This document shows, piece after piece, positions 1-6,220 of a DNA stretch of 6,389 bases (its first letter is position 1; every line of letters begins with the position of its first letter). This DNA comes from an uncultured Eubacteriales bacterium. Its GTDB lineage: Bacteria > Bacillota > Clostridia > Oscillospirales > Oscillospiraceae. The notes beneath the pieces are model-generated. The model searched no databases. It was not told the origin of the DNA and worked only from the letters and a program-made list of their open reading frames with translations. The stretch spans positions 1 through 6,389 of the forward strand of contig USMI01000114.1 of NCBI GenBank assembly GCA_900555735.1. Reading direction: 5' to 3'. Position numbers and translations under genes: made by a program.

Positions 1-387
1 CTGAAGTCCCGGGGCATCAACATGGTCACCACCATCTACGCCGACGCCTTCGGCTATGATTACGACTCCTTCGAGGGCATGATTAAGGCCTACTGCTCCG
101 TGCCCAACGCCATCAATCTGGAAAAGTCCCGCGACAAGCGCATCAAGCTGTGCAAGGACAACCATGTGGAGGGCATGCTGATCCATACCAACCGTTCCTG
201 CAAGCTGTGGAGCGGCTTCATGTATGAGATGGGCCGTCAGGTGGGCAAGGCCTGCGATATCCCCGTGGCCAGCTTCGACGGCGATCAGGCCGATCCCCGC
301 AACTTCTCCGAAGCCCAGTATGACACCCGCGTGCAGGGCCTCATGGAGATCATGGAAGCCAACAAAGAGCAGAAAGGAGCCAACTGA
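1..387 (+). CDS. hadB: (R)-2-hydroxyacyl-CoA dehydratase, alpha subunit (HadB/FldB-like), C-terminal part
   Basis: The reading frame is open from base 1 and ends with TGA at 385-387, so only about the last 128 residues of a protein of usually about 400 are present; the ATG at 22 is internal, not a start. The product is one half of the cytoplasmic [4Fe-4S] dehydratase that removes water from (R)-2-hydroxyacyl-CoA by a ketyl-radical mechanism. Visible family marks (HgdB/FldB/HadB family) are HTNRSCK, with a Cys likely to ligate the iron-sulfur cluster, and the C-terminal FDGDQADPRNFSEAQYDTRV block, where D, R, FSEAQ and TR are typical of the family. Its stop lies 2 nt before hadC, and the hadC ribosome binding site is inside its last codons, so the two subunits are probably translationally coupled. 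Family assignment is firm; the choice between HadB (leucine) and FldB (aromatic) is not possible here. Confidence 0.93.
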   Translation: MKSRGINMVTTIYADAFGYDYDSFEGMIKAYCSVPNAINLEKSRDKRIKLCKDNHVEGMLIHTNRSCKLWSGFMYEMGRQVGKACDIPVASFDGDQADPRNFSEAQYDTRVQGLMEIMEANKEQKGAN

Positions 388-389
388 AC

Positions 390-1508
390 ATGACCACCAA
401 CGAACTGTTTGCCAAGCTGCATGAGGTCGCCGTGAACCCCAAGGCCCGGATGGACAAATATCTGGCCGAGGGTAAGAAGATCGTGCTGTGCGCTCCTGTC
501 TACACCCCTGAGGAGATCATCCATTCCATGGGCTTCGTTCCCATGGGCGCTTGGGGCGCGGATACCGAGCTGCGCCGGGCCAAGGAATACTGTCCCGCCT
601 TCCTGTGCTCCATCGTTCAGTCCATTCTGGAGCTGGGCATCAACGGCATGTACGACGGCGCTTCCGCCATCGTGATCCCCTCCCTGTGCGACACCCTGAA
701 AACCATGGGCGAGAACTGGAAGTACGCCGTGCCCTCCATCCCCTTCATCCCCATGACCTATCCCCAGAACCGCAAGCCCGCTTACGGCGTGGCCTTCACC
801 AAGGCCGGCTACGAGCGCGTGATCCGCGATCTGGAGAAGCTGGGCGGTACCTTCGACAACGTCAGGCTGGCCGCGTCCAACGCCGTCTATAACCGCCACA
901 ACGCCGCCATGCGGAAGCTGGACGAGGTGCTCTCCAAGCATCCCGAGGTCACCGCCGCCCAGCGCAGCGACGCCTTCAAGTCTGCCTTCTTCATGACCAA
1001 GGAGGAGCACACCGCCCTCATCGAGGAGCTGATCGCCGCGCTGGAGGCCCAGACCCCCGCCGCGGAAAAGACTCCCATCCTGCTGTCCGGCATCCTTACC
1101 GACGCGCCCGGCTTCAACGCCATTCTGGACGATCTGGGCCTGCACATCGTGGCTGACGATGTGGCCGCCCAGTCCCGCCAGTACCGCACCGACGTGCCCG
1201 CCGGTGACGACGCCCTGACCGCGCTGGCCCGGAAGTTCGCCGACATGGACAACTGCTCTGTGCTGTATAACGCCGCCAAGCCCCGCGTCCAGTGGATCGT
1301 GGACACCGCCAAGGCCCGCAATGCCAAGGGCGTGCTGGTGGCCATGACCAAGTTCTGCGACCCCGAGGAATTCGACTACGTCATGATAAAGAAGGCCTGC
1401 GAGGCCGCCGGTATCCCTGTCACCGTGGTGGAGATCGACCGCCAGATGGTGCAGTTCGAGCAGGCCCGCACCAATATCGAGACCTTCCGCGACATGCTGA
1501 CCATGTAA
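390..1508 (+). CDS. hadC: (R)-2-hydroxyacyl-CoA dehydratase, beta subunit (HadC/FldC-like)
   Basis: A complete 372-residue protein, the usual length for the beta subunit. It forms a heterodimer with the upstream subunit and carries the second [4Fe-4S] cluster; electrons enter from an ATP-dependent activator protein that is not in this window. Visible features are GKKIVLCAPVYTPEEIIHSMGFVP near residues 28-51 (family N-terminal block), EYCPAFLCS (Cys68, Cys73), PSLCDTLK (Cys100) and KFCDPEEFDY (Cys323) followed by KKACEAAGIPV, ending in the QARTNIETFRDML block. Cys68 or 73, Cys100 and Cys323 are the likely cluster ligands by family pattern. The ATG at 390 is supported by AAAGGAG at 373-379 with a 10-nt spacer, located within the end of hadB. 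The substrate cannot be told from sequence: 2-hydroxyisocaproyl-CoA, phenyllactyl-CoA and relatives are all possible. Confidence 0.93.
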   Translation: MTTNELFAKLHEVAVNPKARMDKYLAEGKKIVLCAPVYTPEEIIHSMGFVPMGAWGADTELRRAKEYCPAFLCSIVQSILELGINGMYDGASAIVIPSLCDTLKTMGENWKYAVPSIPFIPMTYPQNRKPAYGVAFTKAGYERVIRDLEKLGGTFDNVRLAASNAVYNRHNAAMRKLDEVLSKHPEVTAAQRSDAFKSAFFMTKEEHTALIEELIAALEAQTPAAEKTPILLSGILTDAPGFNAILDDLGLHIVADDVAAQSRQYRTDVPAGDDALTALARKFADMDNCSVLYNAAKPRVQWIVDTAKARNAKGVLVAMTKFCDPEEFDYVMIKKACEAAGIPVTVVEIDRQMVQFEQARTNIETFRDMLTM

Positions 1509-1532
1509 TTACGCAAAATACCATCGATTAAC

Positions 1533-1584
1533 AAGGGCAAACACGCCTGACAGCGTGTCTTTCCGGCGCTTTTTGCCCTTTTCG
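1533..1584 (+). terminator. Possible terminator or attenuator hairpin after hadC
   Basis: AAGGGCAAA (1533-1541) is perfectly complementary to TTTGCCCTT (1572-1580), and between them CACGC/GCGTG (1542-1546/1553-1557) forms an inner stem extending the outer one on its left side, with an unpaired CTTTCCGGCGCT region on the right. The 3' arm runs into TTTT (1579-1582). This looks like an imperfect intrinsic terminator following hadC, but it is made from the left end of the inverted-repeat element, the T tract is short, and the stem has a large bulge. Whether it terminates, attenuates or is read through is open. Confidence 0.35.
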
Positions 1585-1588
1585 CCTT

Positions 1589-1606
1589 GGCTTGCGCCAG
1601 CAAGCC
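1589..1606. repeat. Perfect 7-bp hairpin inside the element
   Basis: GGCTTGC (1589-1595) and GCAAGCC (1600-1606) are perfect inverted copies around a GCCA loop. No T tract follows, so it is not a terminator. GCTTGC can alternatively pair with GCAAGC at 1654-1659, which means that the element offers competing folds. Confidence 0.6.
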
Positions 1607-1660
1607 TGCATCTCAAAAACCAAAAATCTCTCGAAAATCCATCGCTGGCAGGTGCAAGCA

Positions 1661-1768
1661 GTTTTGTCGGCGCAGAAATGTGTCCAGACAAGAAAAGGCC
1701 CGCAGAGAATACTTGCCGTATTGTCAAGGGGCTTGACGCAGTATGGGCGCATTTCTGCCCGTCAAAAC
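1661..1768. repeat. Internal inverted-repeat pair with nested hairpins
   Basis: The arm 1661-1689 (begins GTTTTGTCGGCGCAGAAATG) is an imperfect inverted copy of 1741-1768: about 24 matches, four differences and one gap. The right arm abuts the right terminal repeat exactly. Between the arms lie AATAC-TTGCC-GTATT (1708-1722) and GTCAAG-GGG-CTTGAC (1723-1737), both perfect hairpins side by side. This nested symmetry supports the view that the whole interval is a single structured element rather than unconstrained spacer. Confidence 0.6.
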
Positions 1769-1823
1769 CGTGTCTGCCCTTGTCAATCGATGGTAAAGAA
1801 ACAATATAGGAGGAACCAAACCC

Positions 1824-3068
1824 ATGAGTGAGATCAAACGCCCGCTGGAGGGCATCAAGGTCGTCGAGCTGGCCACCTTCATCGCCGCGCCCTGCTGCGC
1901 GCGCTTTCTGGCCGATCTGGGCGCCGAGGTCATCAAGATCGAGGCTCCCGCAGGCGACCCCCTGCGCTACACCGCCGTCAACGAGGGCCGTCCTCAGGAT
2001 CAGAAGGAGAACACCACCTACGATCTGGAGAACGCCAACAAGACCTGCATCGCCCTGAACACCAAGTCTCCCGCCGGCCGCGAGGCGTTGGAGAAGCTGA
2101 TCGCCGAGGCGGACATCTTCATCACCAACTGGCGTCAGAACCCCCTGAAGAAGGCGGGTCTGGACTACGACACCCTCCACGCCAAGTACCCCGCCCTGGT
2201 GTACGGCTTCGTCTCCGGCTACGGCGAGAAGGGCCCCGACAAGGATCTCCCCGGTTTCGACTTCACCGCCTTCTTTGCCCGCGGCGGTGTGCTGGGCACC
2301 CTGTTTGACAAGGACTCCCTGCCCATGCTGACCATCGCCGGCTTCGGCGACCATCAGGTGGGCCTGTATCTGGCCTCCGGCGTGCTGGCGGCCCTGTACC
2401 GCGCCAAGCAGACCGGTCAGGGCGACCGCGTGGTGGTCTCCCTGTTCCACAGCGCCATCTGGGACGTGTCCCTGATGCTCCAGTCCAACCAGTACGGCGA
2501 CCCCGCCACCCAGTTCCCCCTGTCCCGCCGCACCCTGCCCAACCCGCTGGTGGTGGCCCACAAGACCAAGGACAACAAGTGGCTCCAGATCGCCATGCCC
2601 CAGTACAACCGCCACTATCCCATCTTCATGCGCGCCATCGGCCACCCCGAAATGGCCGAGGATCCCCGCTACTATCCCCAGACCAACCTGCAGGCCAATA
2701 TCGAGGAGTTCTATGACTTCCTTGTGGCCGAGATGGCCACCCGTACTCTGGACGAGTGGTGCGCCCTGATGGACGCCAACGACCTGCCCTACGCCATCGC
2801 CCAGACTTGGGATCAGCTGCTGGTGGATAAGCAGGCATGGGCCTCCGACTGCTTCTATGAGATGGAATATCCCAACGGTGCCAAGCGCACCATGGTGCGT
2901 CCTCCCGTCATGTTCGAGGAAACCCCCCTGCCCCCCTATAACCGTGGCCCGTATCTGGGCGAGCAGACCGAGGAGATCCTGAAGAAGCTGGGCTATACCG
3001 ACGAGCAGGTGGCCGCCATGATCGCCGCCGGCGACGCCGCCGCCATGGACCCCGCCCTGAAGGACTGA
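1824..3068 (+). CDS. hadA: Family III acyl-CoA:2-hydroxyacid CoA-transferase (HadA/FldA-like)
   Basis: A complete 414-residue CaiB/BaiF (family III) CoA-transferase. In this pathway it moves CoA from the saturated or unsaturated acyl-CoA to the free (R)-2-hydroxy acid, giving the dehydratase its substrate. Visible features are the N-terminal LEGIKVVELATFIAAP block, FLADLGAEVIKIEAPAGDPLR near residues 28-48, NKTCIALNTKSPAGREAL, and PGFDFTAFFARGG near 143-155, where Asp146 fits the catalytic Asp that forms the aspartyl-CoA anhydride. The C-terminal part has P-YLGEQTEEILKKLGYTDEQV, typical of the family, and then an Ala/Asp-rich tail. ATG 1824 is preceded by AGGAGG at 1808-1813 with a 10-nt spacer. 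Lying with hadBC, ldhA and acdB, it is best read as HadA/FldA; carnitine or bile-acid CoA-transferases share the fold but not the context. In the had and fld clusters this gene normally precedes the dehydratase; here it follows it. Confidence 0.88.
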   Translation: MSEIKRPLEGIKVVELATFIAAPCCARFLADLGAEVIKIEAPAGDPLRYTAVNEGRPQDQKENTTYDLENANKTCIALNTKSPAGREALEKLIAEADIFITNWRQNPLKKAGLDYDTLHAKYPALVYGFVSGYGEKGPDKDLPGFDFTAFFARGGVLGTLFDKDSLPMLTIAGFGDHQVGLYLASGVLAALYRAKQTGQGDRVVVSLFHSAIWDVSLMLQSNQYGDPATQFPLSRRTLPNPLVVAHKTKDNKWLQIAMPQYNRHYPIFMRAIGHPEMAEDPRYYPQTNLQANIEEFYDFLVAEMATRTLDEWCALMDANDLPYAIAQTWDQLLVDKQAWASDCFYEMEYPNGAKRTMVRPPVMFEETPLPPYNRGPYLGEQTEEILKKLGYTDEQVAAMIAAGDAAAMDPALKD

Positions 3069-3100
3069 GCGATACCCCCATCAAAACGGAAAAGTAGGAA

Positions 3101-3154
3101 ATGAAACGCAGGCCGTCCGCTGTTGAGGAGCGGCGGACGGCCATGCCGGAATAA
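3101..3154 (+). other. Possible 17-codon leader ORF spanning a hairpin
   Basis: ATG at 3101 opens a 17-codon frame (MKRRPSAVEERRTAMPE) ending in TAA at 3152-3154, whose last bases merge with the ldhA ribosome binding site AAGGAG (3153-3158). The upstream GTAGGA is too close to the ATG for a good start. Translating it would disturb the hairpin at 3111-3142 and could couple to ldhA. It may equally be chance; no known leader peptide is recognised. Confidence 0.15.
3111..3142 (+). promoter_or_regulatory. Strong GC-rich hairpin between hadA and ldhA
   Basis: GGCCGTCCGC (3111-3120) pairs perfectly with GCGGACGGCC (3133-3142) across a 12-nt loop; CCGCT (3117-3121) and AGCGG (3129-3133) offer a competing inner pairing. 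No T tract follows, so it is not a standard intrinsic terminator. In a polycistronic mRNA such a hairpin may protect upstream message from 3' exonucleases or set differing levels of hadA and ldhA transcript; this role is inferred. Confidence 0.6.
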
Positions 3155-3166
3155 GGAGAAAATAAT

Positions 3167-4168
3167 ATGAAGATCGCTGCTTACGAAGTGCGTCCCGACG
3201 AAAAGCCCGTTATCGAGTCTCTGTGCAAGGAATACGGCATCGAGCTGGTGTCCACCCCCGCCAATCTGGATCCCACCACCGCCAACATGGCCGTCGGCTG
3301 CGACGGTGTCACCACGCTGGGCCAGTCCGACTACTGCAACGAGGTGCTGGATGAGCTGCGCGGCTACGGCGTCAAAGTGCTGGCCAGCCGCTGCGTGGGC
3401 TATAACCACATGAACTGCGACTACGCCCGCTCTCTGGGCTTCCGCCTGTGCAACGGCGCTTACGCGCCCAACGGCGTGGCGGAGTACACCGTCATGGCCA
3501 TTCTCATGTGCATCCGTAAGTTCAAGAAGGCCCTGTATAACACCAACGATAACGACTTCACCCTGAAGGGCAAGATGGGCCGCGAGCTGCGCACCATGAC
3601 CGTGGGCGTCATGGGCACCGGCAAGATCGGCTACACCGTTATCAAGTGCCTCAGCGGCTTCGGCTGCCGCATCCTCGCCAACGATGTGTACCAGAACGAC
3701 GCCGTCCGTCAGTACGCCGAGTATGTGGATCTGGATACCCTGTACCGCGAGTCCGACATCATCACCATCCATACCCCGCTGCTGCCCGAGACCACCGGCA
3801 TGATCAACCGTGACGCTCTGTCCAAGATGAAGGACGGCGTGGTGCTGATTGACAACGCCCGCGGCGAGCTGGTGGACATCGACGCCATCATCGAGGGCGT
3901 GGAGACCGAGAAGATCGGTGCGCTGTTCATGGACGCCTTCCCCGGCGAGACCGGCATCATCCACGTTCCCCACAACGACGATATCATCAAGACCCCCGGC
4001 ATGCCCTACTTCAAGCTGAAGTACCTGCGTTCCTTCGTGAACGTGTATCACACGCCCCACATGGCGTTCTTTACCGAGGAAGCCGCCGAGTCCATGGCCC
4101 GCTGCGGCATCGACAGCATCCACGAGATCCTGACCACCGGTAAGTCTAGCCACGAGATCCCCTGCTGA
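3167..4168 (+). CDS. ldhA: NAD-dependent D-2-hydroxyacid dehydrogenase (LdhA/FldH-like)
   Basis: A complete 333-residue member of the D-lactate/D-2-hydroxyisocaproate dehydrogenase family, usual length about 330. It reduces a 2-oxo acid, formed by transamination of an amino acid, to the (R)-2-hydroxy acid with NADH. The nucleotide-binding motif GTGKIG is at residues 150-155, with Asp173 in ILANDVY at the end of the next strand, which favours NAD over NADP. The catalytic triad is visible: Arg232 in NARGELVD, Glu261 in FPGETG and His298 in YHTPHMAF. HTPLLPETTGMIN near 202-214 is also typical. Its start has AAGGAG at 3153-3158 with an 8-nt spacer. By sequence alone a plain D-lactate dehydrogenase is possible; the neighbours make a 2-oxoisocaproate or aryl-pyruvate reductase more likely. 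In C. difficile the equivalent gene heads the cluster, whereas here it is after hadA. Confidence 0.9.
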   Translation: MKIAAYEVRPDEKPVIESLCKEYGIELVSTPANLDPTTANMAVGCDGVTTLGQSDYCNEVLDELRGYGVKVLASRCVGYNHMNCDYARSLGFRLCNGAYAPNGVAEYTVMAILMCIRKFKKALYNTNDNDFTLKGKMGRELRTMTVGVMGTGKIGYTVIKCLSGFGCRILANDVYQNDAVRQYAEYVDLDTLYRESDIITIHTPLLPETTGMINRDALSKMKDGVVLIDNARGELVDIDAIIEGVETEKIGALFMDAFPGETGIIHVPHNDDIIKTPGMPYFKLKYLRSFVNVYHTPHMAFFTEEAAESMARCGIDSIHEILTTGKSSHEIPC

Positions 4169-4202
4169 ATCAATTAGTAAAGTAACAATAGGAGGAAAAC
4201 GA

Positions 4203-5345
4203 ATGATTCTCGACAAGAAGCACGAGATGCAGCGCAAGCTGTTCCGCCAGTTCGCGGAGACGGAATTCACCAAGGAGATTCAGGACGAACTGGATGAGAC
4301 CGGTGAATTTAACTGGGATATGCACAAGAAGATGGCCCGCTACGGCTTCATGGGCGTCAAGATCCCCAAGGAGTACGGCGGCGCCGGTGCCGACAGCCTG
4401 ACCTACGCCCTGATGGTAGAGGAGCTGGCCCGCGTGGACGCGGTGCTGTCCATCTACGCCAATACCTCCAACTCTCTGGGCGGCGGCCCGCTGCTGCTGG
4501 GCGGCAGCGAGGCCCAGAAGCAGAAGTACCTGCCCGCCGTGGCCAGCGGCGAGAAGATCATGGTGTTCGGCCTGACCGAGCCCGGCGCGGGCTCCGATGC
4601 CGGCGGCACCACCACTACCGCTATTGCCGACGGTGACGACTTCATCATCAACGGCCGCAAGTGCTTCATCTCCGGCGCTCCCATGGCCGACTGGGCCGTG
4701 GTCTTCGCCAAGACCGACCTGACCGCCAAGGGCAGCAAGGGCATCTCCATGTTCGTGGTGGATATGAAGCTCCCCGGCGTGTCTCTGGGCGCTCACGAGA
4801 AGAAAATGGGTATCAACGGCTATCCCACCTGCGATCTGGTGCTGGAGGATGTCCGTGTGTCCAAGGATTGTCTGGTGGGGCCCCTGCACAAGGGCTTCCA
4901 AATCGCCATGAAGACGCTGGACGGCGGCCGTCTGGGCATCGCCGCCCAGTCCGTGGGCATTGCCCAGTCCGCGCTGGACGAGGCCGTCAAGTACGCCAAG
5001 GAGCGTAAGCAGTTCGGCCGCCGCATCGCCGACTTCCAAGGCATCAGCTTCATGCTGGCTGACATGGCCGCCGACGTGGAAGCCGCCCGTCAGCTGGTGT
5101 ATCACGCTGCCGTTCTCAAGGACGCCAACAGCCCCGAGGCCAGCTCCGCCTGCTCCATCGCCAAGTACTTCGCCGCCGAGGCCGCCAACCGCTGCGCCTA
5201 CAAGGCCGTGCAGATCCACGGTGGTTACGGCTATATCCGCGAGTACAAGGTGGAGCGCATCTACCGCGACGCCCGCATCACCACCATCTACGAGGGCACC
5301 TCTCAGGTGCAGCAGATGGTCATTGCCGGCAATCTGCTGAAGTAA
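4203..5345 (+). CDS. acdB: Acyl-CoA dehydrogenase / 2-enoyl-CoA reductase (AcdB-like)
   Basis: A complete 380-residue FAD enzyme of the short-chain acyl-CoA dehydrogenase family, the same length class as clostridial Bcd. With Etf it would reduce the 2-enoyl-CoA made by the dehydratase to the saturated acyl-CoA. The family signature GLTEPGAGSDAGG is at residues 123-135, the second signature region RKQFGRRIADFQGISFMLADM follows around 270-290, and HGGYGYIREYKVERIYRDAR leads to IYEGTSQVQQ, in which Glu364 is at the position of the catalytic base of butyryl-CoA dehydrogenase. The ATG has AGGAGG at 4190-4195 and a 7-nt spacer; the gap to ldhA is 34 nt. The etfB gene follows 19 nt later, as expected for a reductase that works with its own Etf and may bifurcate electrons to ferredoxin. 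Chain or aryl specificity cannot be read from the sequence. Confidence 0.92.
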   Translation: MILDKKHEMQRKLFRQFAETEFTKEIQDELDETGEFNWDMHKKMARYGFMGVKIPKEYGGAGADSLTYALMVEELARVDAVLSIYANTSNSLGGGPLLLGGSEAQKQKYLPAVASGEKIMVFGLTEPGAGSDAGGTTTTAIADGDDFIINGRKCFISGAPMADWAVVFAKTDLTAKGSKGISMFVVDMKLPGVSLGAHEKKMGINGYPTCDLVLEDVRVSKDCLVGPLHKGFQIAMKTLDGGRLGIAAQSVGIAQSALDEAVKYAKERKQFGRRIADFQGISFMLADMAADVEAARQLVYHAAVLKDANSPEASSACSIAKYFAAEAANRCAYKAVQIHGGYGYIREYKVERIYRDARITTIYEGTSQVQQMVIAGNLLK

Positions 5346-5364
5346 GCAAGGAGGTACGAGAAAT

Positions 5365-6165
5365 ATGAAGATTTTTGTCACTGTCAAGCAGGTCCCCGAT
5401 ACCTCCGGTAAGGTGGCCGTGAATCCCGATGGTACGCTGGACCGCGCTTCCATGCAGACCATCATCAACCCCGACGACCTGAACGCCGTTGAGGCCGCTC
5501 TGGCTCTGAAAGACGAGCTGGGCTGCAAGGTCATCGCCTTCACCATGGGCCCTCCCCCTGCCGAGGGTATGCTGCGTGAGCTGATGGCCATGGGCGTGGA
5601 CGAGGGCGTTCTCATCACCGCCCGCGAGTTCGGCGGCTCCGACACCTACGCCACCTCCCAGATCATCGCCGCCGCCATCGACACCTACGGCGTCGAGGCT
5701 GACGATATCATCCTGGCTGGCCGTCAGGCCATCGACGGCGATACCGCTCAGGTAGGCCCCCAGATCGCCGAGAAGCTGCATCTGCCCCAGATTTCCTACG
5801 CCGGTGATATCAAGCTGGAGGGCAATACCGTCACCGTCAAGCGCATGCTGGAGGACGGCTACATGACCGTCAAGGTCAAGACCCCCTGCATGATTACCTG
5901 CATCAAGGAGCTGAACGAGCCCCGCTATATGACCGTTTCCGGCATCGAGGAGTGCTTCGCCAAGCCTCTGGTCACCATGACCTATGAGACGTTGAAGGAT
6001 CACCCCCTGATCGACAAGACTACCATCGGTCTGGCCGGTTCCCCCACCAACATTCTCACCTCCTTTACGCCTCCCCAGAAGGGCGCCGGCATGATGCTGG
6101 AAGGCTCCGGCAAGGAGACCACCGACAAGCTGGCCGGCATTCTGGCGGCCAAGCACATCATCTAA
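5365..6165 (+). CDS. etfB: Electron transfer flavoprotein, beta subunit (EtfB)
   Basis: A complete 266-residue EtfB. It pairs with EtfA to carry electrons between NADH, ferredoxin and the acyl-CoA dehydrogenase just upstream. Visible marks are the N-terminal MKIFVTVKQVPDT, the INPDDLNAVEAAL block near 34-46, VIAFTMGPPPAEGMLRELMAMG around 56-77, and GRQAIDGDTAQVGPQ at 119-133, the conserved EtfB nucleotide/flavin-binding segment. Clostridial Bcd-linked Etf proteins of this type are often electron-bifurcating, which is plausible here but not proved by the sequence. The start is set by AAGGAGGT at 5348-5355 with a 9-nt spacer, directly after acdB. Oddly, etfA does not follow within the next 224 bp, although etfB and etfA are usually adjacent; the partner must lie beyond the window or elsewhere. 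Confidence 0.94.
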   Translation: MKIFVTVKQVPDTSGKVAVNPDGTLDRASMQTIINPDDLNAVEAALALKDELGCKVIAFTMGPPPAEGMLRELMAMGVDEGVLITAREFGGSDTYATSQIIAAAIDTYGVEADDIILAGRQAIDGDTAQVGPQIAEKLHLPQISYAGDIKLEGNTVTVKRMLEDGYMTVKVKTPCMITCIKELNEPRYMTVSGIEECFAKPLVTMTYETLKDHPLIDKTTIGLAGSPTNILTSFTPPQKGAGMMLEGSGKETTDKLAGILAAKHII

Positions 6166-6167
6166 AA

Positions 6168-6195
6168 TTCACAAAAATGCAAGCATTTTTGTGAA
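6168..6195. repeat. Perfect 13-bp inverted repeat just after etfB
   Basis: TTCACAAAAATGC (6168-6180) and GCATTTTTGTGAA (6183-6195) are perfect inverted copies separated by AA, beginning 3 nt after the etfB stop. It could end or protect the transcript, but there is no T tract after it; the A/T runs are inside the stem. Confidence 0.65.
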
Positions 6196-6196
6196 G

Positions 6197-6220
6197 CGCA
6201 TGAAAACAGGTTTTCATGCG
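6197..6220. repeat. Second perfect 11-bp inverted repeat, adjacent to the first
   Basis: CGCATGAAAAC (6197-6207) and GTTTTCATGCG (6210-6220) pair perfectly around AG, one base after the previous palindrome. Again no T tract follows. Two different perfect palindromes back to back are more typical of a palindromic intergenic repeat than of a single terminator. Confidence 0.65.

Larger units (their letters stand above)
1519..1795. repeat. 277-bp MITE-like element with 27-bp terminal inverted repeats
   Basis: The ends 1519-1545 and 1769-1795 are inverted copies of each other: 25 of 27 positions match (read inward, both begin TACCATCGATT with one A/G difference soon after, continue ACAAGGGCA, and end ACACG). 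The element is less GC-rich than the flanking genes and contains further nested inverted repeats and hairpins (1541-1558, 1589-1606, 1661-1689 with 1741-1768, 1708-1722, 1723-1737). No transposase or credible gene is inside. It starts 10 nt after the hadC stop and ends 12 nt before the hadA Shine-Dalgarno; removing it would leave a gap of about 38 nt, like the other gaps in this operon. This fits a small non-autonomous mobile element inserted between adjacent genes. The TA at both outer ends would fit a TA target duplication, as made by IS630/Tc1-type transposases, but this is only suggestive. It could instead be a large regulatory RNA fold. Confidence 0.65.

Noticed and set aside
22..24. ATG at 22 as the start of the first gene
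   Set aside because: The frame is open back to base 1 with family-like sequence, there is no ribosome binding site, and the protein would lack most of the dehydratase alpha subunit. It is an internal Met of a gene cut by the window edge.
285..1145. 286-codon minus-strand frame opposite hadB/hadC
   Set aside because: Antisense shadow of hadC, which has all family cysteines and motifs.
1780..1808. Promoter-like TTGTCA with AATATA 17 nt downstream, before hadA
   Set aside because: The -10 match is only 3 of 6 and it overlaps the ribosome binding site, so the transcript would start after the Shine-Dalgarno. The TTGTCA is part of the terminal repeat.
1555..1831. Two short + strand frames of 84 and 79 codons inside the inverted-repeat element
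   Set aside because: They lie over the nested repeats, lack ribosome binding sites, show no domain and one runs over the true hadA start. If similar peptides appear in databases, they are likely translated copies of the repeat.
1509..2645. 378-codon minus-strand frame across the element and hadA
   Set aside because: Most of it is antisense to hadA with low-complexity composition; the part over the element merely happens to be open and has no known domain.
2993..4273. 426-codon open frame on the minus strand opposite ldhA
   Set aside because: Same artefact: antisense of a conserved gene with intact catalytic residues, repetitive Gly/Val/His/Ala composition and no recognisable domain.
4960..5340. 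126-codon alternate-frame + strand ORF within acdB
   Set aside because: Pro/Ser/Thr/Arg-rich shadow translation of acdB in another frame; acdB has the conserved catalytic Glu and signatures in the true frame.
4170..5645. 491-codon open frame on the minus strand opposite acdB and etfB
   Set aside because: It mirrors two well-supported genes, its protein is Gly/Val/His/Leu-rich low-information sequence, and it runs across two separate genes. Long antisense frames are expected when G/C-ending codons are this frequent.
5320..6156. 278-codon minus-strand frame opposite etfB
   Set aside because: Antisense shadow of a clear EtfB, with Gly/Leu/Asp-rich composition and no domain.
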